NCBI RefSeq assembly: GCF_030052815.1
Contig: NC_079498.1
Coordinates: 68,310,992 to 68,374,991, forward strand
DNA length: 64,000 nucleotides
Direction of reading: 5' to 3'
Source of the DNA: Hevea brasiliensis
Taxonomy: Eukaryota; Streptophyta; Magnoliopsida; Malpighiales; Euphorbiaceae
The notes beneath the pieces were generated by a model. The model saw nothing but the letters and a program-made list of their open reading frames with translations. It ran no database searches and was not told where the DNA came from. Position 1 is the stretch's first letter; every line of letters starts with the position of its first letter. Below are positions 45,785 through 56,856 of the stretch, piece by piece. A program made the position numbers and the translations under genes.

Positions 45785-46225
45785 AAAGAGATCGGAAGAG
45801 AGTTCTTATCCGGTCTCAACTCAAAACATTAACAAATAACTCTAAAGGAGATCGGAGGAGGGTTCTTATCCGGTCTCCTCTCAAAATTTTAACAAATAAC
45901 TCTAAAGGAGATCGGAGGAGGGTTCTTATCCGGTCTCCCCTCAAAACATTTACAAATAACTCTAAAGGAGATCGGAGGAGGGTTCTTATCCGGTCTCCTC
46001 TCAAAATTTTAATAAATAACTCTAAAGGAGATCGGAGGAGGGTTCTTACCCGGTCTCCTCTCAAAATTTTAACAAATAACTCTAAAGGAGATCGGAGGAG
46101 GGTTCTTATCCGGTCTCCCCTCAAAATTTTAACAAATAACTCTAAAGGAGATCGGAGGAGGGTTCTTATCCGGTCTCCCCTCAAAATTTTAATAAACAAC
46201 TTAAAAGAGATCGGAGGAGAGTTCT
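45785..46225 (+). repeat. 60-bp tandem array in the 3' LTR of O, about 7 units
   Basis: Units are exactly 60 bp here and more uniform than in the 5' LTR. The minus strand is open for 127 codons as a 20-residue repeat. Confidence 0.9.
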
Positions 46226-46598
46226 TACCCGATTCTCACACCCATTCACTGAGGTTGTCTCATTTACTTATGTATCTGGGTGATCCAAATTTAGTGGAAA
46301 ATCAAATATTCCTTCTACCAAAAGGATTAACATTGCCGTCTAAGCCTCCCTAACTAATTTATAAAGGACGCAGAATTAAATCTACTTACCCTTATTAAGG
46401 GACGAGGTGGGGTGCCTAACACCTTCCCCACCCGTTTACGGACCCCGAACTTAGAATCTCTGTTTTGAAGTGGTTTCATTTTTAATTTAACTTCTCAAAT
46501 GGTTTTCTTTAGTTTCCCTCAAAACTAAGGTGGCGACTCCTCACTCTTTCCCACTTCGGTGAGTGATCGTCCAGGCGACCGCAAAATCCATTGCGACA

Positions 46599-46603
46599 CA
46601 TAC
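46599..46603. other. Target-site duplication of element O (right copy)
   Basis: CATAC, identical to 21889-21893. Confidence 0.9.
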
Positions 46604-47315
46604 TTGGCTTGAACAAAGTCGATTCAATCCATTTATAATTTTTAAAACAAAAAGCAATTGAGTTGTGCACAAACCTTCTTTGAGTTCTCCTTACTTGGCT
46701 TAGTCTTTCCCTACCTTAAAAGTATCCTTTTCCACTGAAATTACACAAGTGCAATGTCTCAATACTCATCTCAATTATCATCAATAACTAATTAAATAAA
46801 TATCTATTGAATCCCTAAACTAACTTTGCAATTTCAATAAATTCTGTATTCATGGCAGTTCTGGATCTTGACTTTAGAACCGAATTTTAACCTAGTTTCA
46901 GTCATAATTTGATAAAGTGATCTCAATGAATGTTGTTCCTCTATGTCTTTGTTTTATTTTCCTTTTTGAATCATTCAATTTGGAGTTCTGGATCTCAAGT
47001 TATAGCCAAATTACTAGACACTATTTTGAGTGCCATATCCTGAAGTTTTAGGTTTTCCAGATTTGTACCTTAAATTTACATTCTATATCGAAGCACCTTA
47101 TGCTCAGAATTTGAACTAGGCCCCTAAAACAATGTTTTAGACCTCTGTCTTAGGTTTCCAAATCATTTTGAATCACTTCAATTGGAGTTTTTTAGAGGAA
47201 GTTATAGCCTGATAACCATTCGGAGGTCATGGAGCAATTTTGTTGAAGTGCAGGATTTCCAAATTTGGTATTCCTGACTTAACCCAACATTTCCCCTACT
47301 TTGCCCTATGAACTG
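46604..47315 (-). repeat. 5' LTR of element B, second part
   Basis: Continues the B LTR across the O insertion (…aaagCATAC then ttggcttgaac). It contains the 'gtgcacaaacctt...' block shared with A (near 46668) and degenerate 'gttatagcc' modules. Cut at about 47315 by LTR F. No gene. Confidence 0.7.
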
Positions 47316-47985
47316 TGTGACACCCTTCACCCGTCTATAGTGTAGCCAAGCAAGGCATGTCACACTCGGCGCCGGAGCACCCTATCTTATCTTACTTTAT
47401 TCCTTTAATAATTTTGTTTTCGTTATATTTTAATATCAATTATTTTTCTAAGGAGAAACCAGCAGAGTTTCTCTTATTTTATTTTCAGTTGACGTATTTT
47501 ACTATTCACTTGCTTGAAATTTTCAATAATATTTCTAAATAAAAATCTCATTCATGCTCATCATAATCATTTCATCATTTCGAATATAATCTATATATTT
47601 CAATTTCACTTTCATTTCCATACATTTCCATTCAAATTCATTCATGCTCAATTCATATATAAAAATTCTCAATCTTCATTAATTTACATGATTTACAAAC
47701 AAATTAAATAAATTCATAATTTATAAGATATACAAGTTAATTACATTTCCATAATTTATATTACAACATAATAACTAATTATAATACACAAAATACATAA
47801 TATGACTTTTGTGAGCCCTATCTACATGCATTGCTGAGGAGGTGACAACCTTGGACACTTTGCAGATATGGACTCCAAAATTCTAGTCTAATGTCTAGTG
47901 GATTTTATCTTCAATTCCTGCACGAGGAAATAATCTATCGTGCTAAGTATTTCTGCTTAGTGGTGAAATAATATAACAAGGAAAT
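47316..47985 (-). repeat. LTR F, first part (related to the E LTR)
   Basis: The minus-strand end is TGTCACA at 47316. The following sequence (reverse of ggtgctccggc…, cccgtctatagtgtagcc) matches the 3' end of the E LTR with clear divergence. Carries the twin hairpin (47920-47960). Split by solo LTR G. Confidence 0.7.
47920..47960 (-). promoter_or_regulatory. Twin hairpin in LTR F
   Basis: Hairpin 2 is GCACGA (47920-47925) with TCGTGC (47938-47943), 6 perfect pairs of a sequence different from E. Hairpin 1 is CTAAGTA with TGCTTAG (47943-47960), one wobble. They share base 47943. Confidence 0.65.
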
Positions 47986-50900
47986 TGTAACACCCCTATT
48001 TGCATAGCCTGGTATATTTCACTGTTACGGTGACCGGTGTCGGTCCGGACAATTAAGGGGATTAGAACCACACTTAAGACAACTAGATAAGCCATAAACA
48101 CAAATAATTAGTAATTTCCAATTAGTTAAGTATAAATAAGAAAAATAGAACATAATAAGTTAAACGAGCCGAGAGTCATAGCGATAGGTGACCTTCTTGG
48201 GAACGACTGCGAAGTCGTTTTAAACTCAAATTTCGAACTATAAAATGTGACGCCGCGGTCCTTAGGACCCTTATAAGCATAGTGGAAAAGAGAAAATCAT
48301 GAAAAAGAACTGTGAAGCCAGTCAAATAATTAGGTCAGAGAGCCAAAAGAAATATTGAATTAATTGCAAACCGGGATGAACCGGCGAGGGGCAATTTGGT
48401 CAATTGACCCCGATAGCTGAATCCTGACCTAACTGTCAAATAAAATCGGAGAAAAAAAATTTTGGAATCGAGAATTAAATTAAATAACTAATAGAAAAAT
48501 AAATAAAAAGAAAGAGTAAAAAGTCTTCTTCCTAAGCAAAGTTGCCGCCTCCCATCCTTCTCTCTCCCTCAACATTGCAAACCTCCATTAAAGCTTGCTT
48601 CAAGCTTTGAAACCACTATTAAACCTCAACTTCTTCCATACTTGTTTGAAAAAAACTTGTTCTAGTCACTTGGGAAGGAGCTTGACAACAAAAAGAAAAA
48701 GAAAAGAAGAAGTTTTGAAGAAAAAGAAATTCTAGATAAAAGGTTAGTAATCTAATTTGATAATTTGAGTTTGATTCTTACATTTCTAACTTGTTGAGCT
48801 TGTAAATAAACTTAAAATGGAAAGAAAATTTATTGAGGGATTATATAGAATTTTTGACAGCTAGGGTTTGGTTGGACAAAGTATAAATTTGTTTGAGCTA
48901 AACATGTTAGGAAGCTTAATTGAGTTAAGGGAGCATGTTTATAAGTGTTTGATTAACTAAATGCAACAAATGACATGAATTAGGGTTTTGAGCATTAGGT
49001 TTAGAGACCAAAAATGTGAAGAAGTTCTAAGTGATGTCTTTGACATAGTTTAAGGGAAGAAATGGTCATTTGTGACCTAATTAAGTGTGTTAAAAGTGTT
49101 TAAATCAAAGCCAAATTCGGATTGGGTATGAAGCATGACCAAAAGTCAACTTTAAGGGACTAAAAATGAAATTTTACAAGTCCAATTGATATGGGACCAA
49201 TTGGGAATGAAAATAGGCACTAAATGACACAATTTTCATTTGGGAAGCATGCCCAAAAAGTGACCAAAACCTAGTGAACAAATTGACCAAAGTTGGAAAA
49301 TTGCAGGCTGCCCTGTATAAACTGATCAAATGAACAGTGTTTGGTCATAACTCGAGCTAGGCAGGTCAAAATGACCTTAAATTTTACCAGTGGTTAGGCG
49401 AGCTATAGACCTAAAACTTTCATGAAGAATATAAACCCAAATTATGCCATTAACACAATCAAATTATTGAGCAAAGTTGAGTCACTGAATCTGCAGAACT
49501 GCAGATTTACCATATGAACAGTAAAGTTTCAATGGCTATAACTCTCTCTAGAAAACTATGATTTAGGCAATTCTTGAACCAATGGAAACCTAAGACATAT
49601 TAGAACATTTCATATGAAGAAAATTAGACCAAATTATGGACTTAACTTGATCAAATTGCTGAACTAATTTGGAGTAATAAATCTATAGAACTAAAATCTG
49701 CAGCATGAACAGTAACAATATTTTGGCTATAACTTGAGCTACAAAACTTCAATTCGGGTGATTCAAAAAGGAGAATAAACTTAAGACAATAGGGAACATT
49801 TTCTATGAAGAAAGTTTTGCCAAATTCGAACAGTAAAAGGACCAATGAAACAGTGCAACTTAGAACTCCAAAACTGAAAATTGGCAATTTTGCCTAAAAG
49901 ACCTAAGTTTTGAGAAAATCACCAAAACCAACAAATTTAGTGACCAAAATGTGGTATGTGGGTGAAGTTGGAGTTTCCATACCTATTAAGCCTTAGAAAG
50001 TCAACAATTTGACTTGAATAGTGCAGTGAATAGTAACCCAAAACACAAAAATTTCAAGAACGTCAAATTTAGCATGTTAGAACTAGTTAAAAGTGAAACT
50101 AAATTTATTTTGGGTTTATGTTAAGTTCTAGTACTGAAACATTGTAAAATTGTGTGTTTCAGTTGGAAAGAATACCGGGAAAGAACCCGAGGAACCGAGT
50201 CGAGGCCAAGAGGCGACTCGCTTGAGGTTTGTGCACAACATCACTATGCTTTAAAATTCATTGATAAAGTGAATGAAATATGCATTTTACTTTAGCTTTG
50301 AATTGTTGAAAGTTTATTTTGACCTTATTTATGATGTTTTGATTTAAATTGTGAAAGTTATTGTGTATATTTGAAATGACAATGTTTAGCAAATTGTTAA
50401 GATAAGTTTTGAAACCACAGTGTCATGACCATATATTTGAACACCTCACTAGCACGACTAGTGGGGGTAATTAGTTTCGAATTTTGATTCCTTCTCTGGA
50501 GAAGTGTTAAGGTGTGCCAGTAGAAGAGGATGTGAATGGATATCCATATATTTGAGCTAGCTAGCCTTGTGATGTGATTTCTCTTTAGCCTCTGGCTATT
50601 GAGATTCTATTTGTTTCGAATGGCATGAACTAACCGTGGGTTTTATGAAATGTGATTTGATCCTTCAAAATGAAATTGTTTGGGATTAAAATCTCATAAT
50701 GCATGATTTGTACTTAATTCTCATGTTCAGTCAAATTTTTGAATAAATGTGATTTAAGTTTTGCATAAAGATTATTTTAGTATGTTATACACCACTGAGT
50801 CCTAGTACTCAGCGATAGCTTCTATTGCTGTCGCAGATACAGAGATTAGAGGCAATGGTGAAATTTCTTTGAGGTGTGAGGAGCTATCAGCTTGAAGTCA

Positions 50901-51554
50901 TCGGGTATAATTTATACCCTAATTGTAAATATTTCTTTTGATGTATGTATTGCATATAAATGTATGGACATGTAAATGGGTCTTGAGCAGCTTGTACAAA
51001 ATTTGTATGAAGTTTGTAATAAAGTTTAGTTTGTGTTTCTTTTGATGTAAATTTTGTAAGGATGTATATAAATTATTTTGTCTCTAATGAAATATGAGTG
51101 GAACTAGTTTATTTAATTTGAATGAAATGTATTGCTAGTATTTTGAGGATTATTGAATTTTGAACTTGAGAAATTGATTGAAATGATTGTGAAGTTGTTG
51201 AAATGGATTGAGTTTGATTGTGAAATTGAAGTTGTTGTTGAGAAAACATTTTTAGAAGTGCTTTTTACAGGTATTTGAAGAACTGGTTTCTCAAAATACA
51301 GACAGAATTCTGTCAAAATTTTTATAAAATTTACGGAAAAATAAAATGGATCAAAAATATTAACTAGATTTACTTTTAATCATATGTTTTAAATACCTAT
51401 TAGAAAATGCTCACCACTTATCAAAAGTAAGAAAATTATTTTAAAATCCCTTGTAGGGTACTTAATGAGTTATCGGTAGGTGAAGTTCGGTAATTCATTA
51501 GGTATTCTACGGGATCATGTTATGCCTTAGAGAGGGGTAAGGTGTGACAGAAAT
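47981..51554 (+). mobile_element. Element G: solo LTR with TSD GAAAT
   Basis: The LTR 47986-51549 (3564 bp, TGTAACACC…GTGTGACA) is flanked by GAAAT at 47981-47985 and 51550-51554. No internal region is left, so the two LTRs recombined. Same family as the C LTR. Inside: U3 blocks (48024-48051; 48157-48190), four degenerate modules of about 190 bp (about 49160, 49343, 49540, 49725) and the twin hairpin (50795-50834). No gene. Confidence 0.92.
50795..50834 (+). promoter_or_regulatory. Twin hairpin in solo LTR G
   Basis: Hairpin 1 is CTGAGT-cctagt-ACTCAG (50795-50812), perfect. Hairpin 2 is GCGATAGC (50812-50819) with GCTGTCGC (50827-50834), 8 pairs with one wobble and a 7-base loop. They share base 50812. 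Confidence 0.65.
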
Positions 51555-52263
51555 AATATACAAATAAAGATAGCAATAAAGCCTAATTTGGATAATTAAG
51601 AACTAATTTAATTCGTATCAAACTTCTAATATTTACTATCTTTTATCCTAATTTATTCCTTTTAAACGTGCTTAGTTCAAAATTTACAGTAATAATATAC
51701 AATATACAAAATTAAAAAAAATACTAAGTTTATATTCATATGGTTATAGAAGGTATATTTGTAATATTTATTTAAGTTATACCTATTTTTACTAATCTTT
51801 CATCACTTTACTTAACAATTTTTATGTGGTTTGGATCATTTCATAATAACTAATATTCTTACTTCTAACTAATTCTTATCAAATCTTTCTAACTCATTTA
51901 TTTAATTTCTAATATTTTTAATTTATTTCACTATCCAAGTAACCTATGACAGGCTGACTAAACTGGATAAGCGAGTCACTGGGCACTGGACACTGTGGTG
52001 TCTCTGACCGTCATACCATGGGACCTGAAAAACGGAATGTCAGCCACGTATGCAATCAGTATGGCTAAAAAGCCATGGTAATAGATAATCAGATAATCAG
52101 GCATATAAGCCATGAATACAGGCATAAAGCTAGAAATACAGGTATAAAGCTTTACGCAGTACTGCTAAAACAATACCCTATTGGCATGCCAATCTATCCA
52201 ATTTGACACACATGTCTAGGAAATACATAGGCACATTAGTACTATTAAACATTAATATGTATT
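51555..52263 (-). repeat. LTR F, second part
   Basis: Continuation of F after G. The block ccctattggcatgccaatctatcc (near 52180) is the reverse of a block in the E LTR (near 11160). Cut at 52263 by LTR H. Confidence 0.65.
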
Positions 52264-53228
52264 TGTAACACCCCTAAGTTCAGTAGTGCATTCTACTGTT
52301 TCGGTGACCAGTGTCTGTCTGGATAGCTAGAATGTTTAGAACTACACTTAAATGTTAGTGAGGAGACATGAAATAATGAAATACAAGAAAGGAAAATACA
52401 AGAAAAACAAAGGAAAAATAATAGCAATGAAATGTAACCAAGTTAAACGAGCCAGCACTGCAGCGATGGGTGACCGCACAGGGAAGTTACGGTGTAGACA
52501 ATAGTCGACCCCAAGACTGTAGGGAACCCTCGGAATTTAGTTTTGAGACATAATTAAAGACTTATTGAAGTATAAATGTCTTTAAAAATATCAAAGAAAA
52601 ATTAATTAATTAGTACAAAGAAAAACGAAAAATCTAAATGCAACCCGAATAGGGGCATTGTGGTTATTTGATACTCCAAGTTTACTTTTGACTTCAATGT
52701 CCATTAAAAATAAATGATATTACACTTTGGAAATATCATGAAAAATTAAAATGAGATACATTATGTAAATAGTGAAAGAATTGAGATAAATGTGCAAATA
52801 ATGAAACTTTGAATAAAACTAATCCTAGTGCTCCACTAACTACATTATAAGAGACATAAATATGGTTTTAGTGGACAGAAAAAAAGGTCTTCTTCAACCT
52901 CTCAAAACAATGGCGGAATTCATCCTCCATTAAAGCTCCATAGCCAAACCTCATTCTACACACCTTAGGCAGTATACTTGGAGCAAAAAGAAGGAAGTTT
53001 AGTGAGGTTTGAGCAAGCTACAAAAGTAAGTAAATGTCCAATTCTCTTCCTTCCTTTAGTAAAAGTGATGCTTGAGTTAAGGGATGTTGTTTGGTGAAGA
53101 AAATTTGATGAATTGTTGAGTATTGGAATTGAGTCATTTTCGATAACCATGAAGGTTTGTAGTGTGTGAGTTTTTCTTACCTCTAATAAATGGAAATTAA
53201 GGTTGATTAACTCAAATGGAAGATGTAG
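52264..53228 (+). repeat. LTR H: start of a plus-strand LTR (family of A and D)
   Basis: Starts TGTAACACCCCTAAGTTCAG with the U3 blocks (near 52295-52330 and 52440-52475). Broken off at 53228 where C is inserted. The rest lies beyond the window. No gene. Confidence 0.75.
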
Positions 53229-56200
53229 TGTTACACCTTACCTCTCTGTAAGGCATAACATAATCCCGTAGAATACCTAATGAACTAACGAACTTCACCT
53301 ACCGATAACTCATTAAGTACCCTACAAGGGATTTTAAAACAATTTTGTTACATTTTGGAAGTGGTGAGCATTTTGGTAGGAATTAAAAACCATTTATTCA
53401 AAGTTTAAATACTAGTAAAAATTTTTGTTTATTTTAATTTTGCCGCAAATTTTATAAAAATTTTGATAGAGTTCCGTTTGTATTTAGAGAAAACAGTTCT
53501 TCAAATACCTGAAACTAGCACTTCCAAAAATTTTTCACAACTCCCAATCTCCAAATAATCTCAAGTCAACACAATTCAATTCACTTCAAAATAATTCCAC
53601 AATCCAAATCAAAATTTATCATCTCAAAATATTTAATAACTTCATTCACAAGGCATAACGTATAAAATTCATAAGTACAATATTAATTTACAGAAGCAAA
53701 TCCAAAAATAATATTATTACAATTTATTTTACAACTGCTCAACTTTACATTGATACATACAACATTTCTATATTTACATCAAAATTAACTACAAGGGTAT
53801 AAAATAATACCCATACAAAAGACCGGTGTAGTTCTCAATTCAATAACAGCTCACTCTGCTGCTTTCTCCTTGCTCTTATCTACGACAGCAAAATAAGCTA
53901 TCGCTGAGTATAAAAATACTCAGTGGTGCACAATAAAAATTTGAAATGCGATACATAAATCATTCATTATCAAAACATAGTTTAAATATTTCTCAATCAC
54001 ATTTCGCAAACTATCAGAGCTTATAATAACACAATTTAGTCAAATAATTTAAGAAACACAATGTTGCCAAAATCATACACAACTTAAGCCATGACACAAA
54101 ATTTTCGATCAATGCCGTGTTGTACACCACGACAAAGCAATCTACAGCCTCACTAATCGAAATCAATGAGGGAGGTGGCTAGCTAGCTAATGAGTACTCA
54201 TCCGATCTCAACCTCAACTGGCAAGCCAGAGAGGGAGGAAAATAAACGATCTCAACCCCATAAATGGAGGTGGAATAATGTGATACTGTCATGCTAAGTG
54301 TGAACACAAAATCAATTCAAAACAATTTATTTAAATAATTTATGAGAAATTTGATCAATTTCCAAAGTCATATTTGCGATTATAAAATGGCAACACAGTA
54401 CATAATTAATCACAGAAGTCAAATTTTTGAGAATAAAATATTTAAATAAGAATTATTGTGCACAGACCTGACGTGAGTCGCCTCTAGGCCTTGACTCAGT
54501 CTCTCCGAGCTTCCAAGTCTTTTTCAGCTGAAACACACAGTTTCATAGTGTTTCAGTACCATATCTTAGCATAAATCCAAAAATAAATTTAACTTCACTT
54601 TTACCTAGCTTTATTGTGCTAAACTCGACGTTCTTGAAATTTTTGTGTTTCGGGTTACTATTTACTACACTATTCAAGTCAAATTGTTGACTTTTTAAGG
54701 CTTAATAGGTATGGGAACTCCAACTTCACTCACATACCACATTTTGGTCATTAAATTTGTTTGTTTTGGTCATTTTCTCAAAGCTTAAGTCTTTTAGGCA
54801 AAATTGTCAAATTTTCAGTTTTGGTGTTCCTAATTGCACTGCTCTATTGGTCATTCTACTGTTGGAATTTGGCAAAACTTCCTGCATAGTAAATGTTCCT
54901 TATTGTCTTAAGTTTATTCTCATTTTTGAATCACCCCAATTGGAGTTTTGTAGCTCATGTTATGGCCATTTGAACTATTGCTGCCGGATTGAAAACAACC
55001 CAGATTTTCTGGGCAATTTTGGTGCTGGCAGTTTTGGGTCACCAATTTGGGGTGGTCAAACGACTTGGTTTGGCAGAATTTGGGTTTGTGTTCTTCATGA
55101 AAGTTTTAGGTCTATATCTCATCTAACCACTGGTAAAATTTCAGGTCATTTGGACTTGCCTAGCTCGAGTTATGACCAAATGAACAAACTTATTTGGTCA
55201 GTTTGTACAGGGCAGCCTGCACTTATCCAACTTTGGTCAATTTGTTCACTAGGTTTTGGTCACTTTTTGGGCATGGTTTCTAAATGAAAATTGTGTCATT
55301 TTATGTCTATTTTCATCCCCAATTGGTCTCATATCAATTGGACTTGTAAAATTTCATTTTTGGTCCTTCAAAGTTGACTTGGTCATGCTGCCAGCAGCAT
55401 GACCACACTCCCTCCGAATTTTGCTTTAATTCCAATCATTCCAACACAACTCATTTGGTCATAAATGACCATTTTTCACTTCACAATAGGTCAAAGACAC
55501 CATTTACTCATTTCTTACATTTTTGGTTCATAAACCCTAAGTACCAAAACTCTAACTTACTAAATTGTTGTATTTAACTACATTTAATGCTTTTAACTAT
55601 AATCACTAAGTTAATTAGGGTTTATATACTCATTCAAATCCATCAAACTATGCAAATCATACCCCCCCTTCAAGCTGGCCGAAATTTCAGTTTGGTCCTC
55701 CCCACATATATGTATATATTTTTTTAAAGTTTATTTACAAGTTCTTGATGCCATATATACACTAATTAAACTAAAAATTTGAAGTTTGCATTACTAACCT
55801 TGCTTGGAGGGTTTTTAGGCTTCCCTTTCTTCAAGTCTTTCTTCTTCTTTTTACTCTCTAATGCTTCCTCAACATGTAAGGAGAAATTTTTGTGTTGAGA
55901 CTTTGTGAATTTATGGGATAGGGTAGCGAAATTCAAGCTTTTTTTTCCCTTAACAATGGTGGACAAGGTGAAAGAATGGGGAGAGAGAGGTGAGTCAGCA
56001 ATAAGGGAAAAATATGACCAAAATGATTTTTTTTTTCTTTTTATTTCTTTATGTCTTTATCTTATGGAAGACCAAAAATCAATTTAATTAATTTATTAAT
56101 TATATGACTTATGGCATCATGCAAGATATCATGCATGATGTCATCTTCCTACACCTTTTTAACTTTTTCATTTTCTCTTCTTTTTTTTTCTATTAGTTCT

Positions 56201-56695
56201 TTAATTTAATTCTCGATTCCAAAATTTTTTTTTCTCCGATTTTATTTGTGATTAGGTCGAGTCACTCTAAGGTCAATTGACCAAATTGCCCTTTGCCGGT
56301 TCAACCTGGTTTGCAAATAATTTCATATTTCTTTCGGCTCCCTAACCTAATTATTTGACTGTCTTAACAGTTCTTTTTTCGTGATTTTCTCTTTTCCACT
56401 GTGTTTATAAGGGTCCTAAGGACCGCAGCGTCACATTTTACGGTTTGAAATTTGAGTTTAAAATGACTTCGCAGTCATTCCCGAGAAGGTCACCCATCGC
56501 TGTGACTCTCGGCTCGTTTAACCTCTTATGTTCTGTTTTTCTTGTATATACTTAACTAATTGAACATTACTAATTATTTGTATTTATGGCTTCTCTAGTT
56601 GTCTTAAGTATGGTTCTAATCCCCTTAATTATCCGGACCGACTTCGGTCACCTGAACAGTGAAATATACCAGGCTATACAAATAGGGGTGTTACA
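53229..56695 (-). repeat. 3' LTR of element C, 3467 bp
   Basis: On the minus strand it starts TGTAACACCCCTATTTG at 56695 and ends GGTGTAACA at 53229. Same family as G. Carries the twin hairpin (53882-53923) and degenerate modules. Short frames (54757-55287, 55766-55966 and others) look like chance. Confidence 0.85.
53882..53923 (-). promoter_or_regulatory. Twin hairpin in LTR C
   Basis: Hairpin 1 is CTGAGTAT-aaaa-ATACTCAG (53904-53923), 8 perfect pairs. Hairpin 2 is ACGACAGC (53882-53889) with GCTATCGC (53897-53904), wobbles only on the RNA strand. They share base 53904. Confidence 0.65.
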
Positions 56696-56710
56696 ATTCT
56701 CCCCCCCTTA
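56696..56710 (-). other. Polypurine tract of element C
   Basis: The minus strand reads TAAGGGGGGGAGAAT directly before its 3' LTR. Confidence 0.85.
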
Positions 56711-56856
56711 AATAAATTTCATCTCGAAATTTTACCTGGTATCAATCTCTGAACAGCTATGGGTGCTGTCTCTTAATGTCCTCCTCTCGTTCCCAAGTAG
56801 CCTCCTGGCCCGAATGATGGTTCCACAGCACTTTTACCAACGGTATCTGCTTGTTC
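56711..56856 (-). pseudogene. Pol C-terminus (chromodomain) of element C
   Basis: The minus strand reads NKQIPLVKVLWNHHSGQEATWERE and continues to the purine tract. This is the same chromodomain-like tail as in E (about 16880-17050). Cut at 56857 by D. Defines C as a chromovirus. Confidence 0.75.

Larger units (their letters stand above)
21894..46598 (+). mobile_element. Element O: complete Ogre/Tat-type Ty3/gypsy element, 24.7 kb
   Basis: LTRs of 6123 and 6158 bp flank a 12.4-kb interior: primer site, leader, extra ORF1, gag, protease with G-patch, intron, RT, RNase H, archaeal-type RNase H, integrase, a tandem-repeat 3' UTR and a purine tract. A 5-bp TSD (CATAC) is perfect. Size, ORF1 before gag, the protease-RT intron, the second RNase H and the repeat-rich 3' UTR are known hallmarks of the Tat lineage, Ogre in particular. 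Apart from CAG/CTG-linked differences the LTRs are nearly identical, so it is a recent insertion into the LTR of B. Confidence 0.93.
40441..46598 (+). repeat. 3' LTR of element O, 6158 bp
   Basis: Starts TGTCGACACTATATTTTGG and ends TTGCGACA; aligns along its full length with 21894-28016. Differences cluster at CAG/CTG sites, with few ordinary substitutions. It carries the same antisense gene, palindromic repeats, TATA boxes, splice-donor-like CAG|GTAAGAG (near 45090) and 60-bp array. Confidence 0.92.

Noticed and set aside
45816..46199. 127-codon repeat protein on the minus strand of the O LTR
   Set aside because: The 60-bp repeat is 20 codons with no stop, so openness is automatic. The 5' LTR copy is broken, and there is no promoter context.
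51113..51316. Short antisense frame in LTR G
   Set aside because: A/T-rich with no domain, inside the LTR 3' region. Chance frame.
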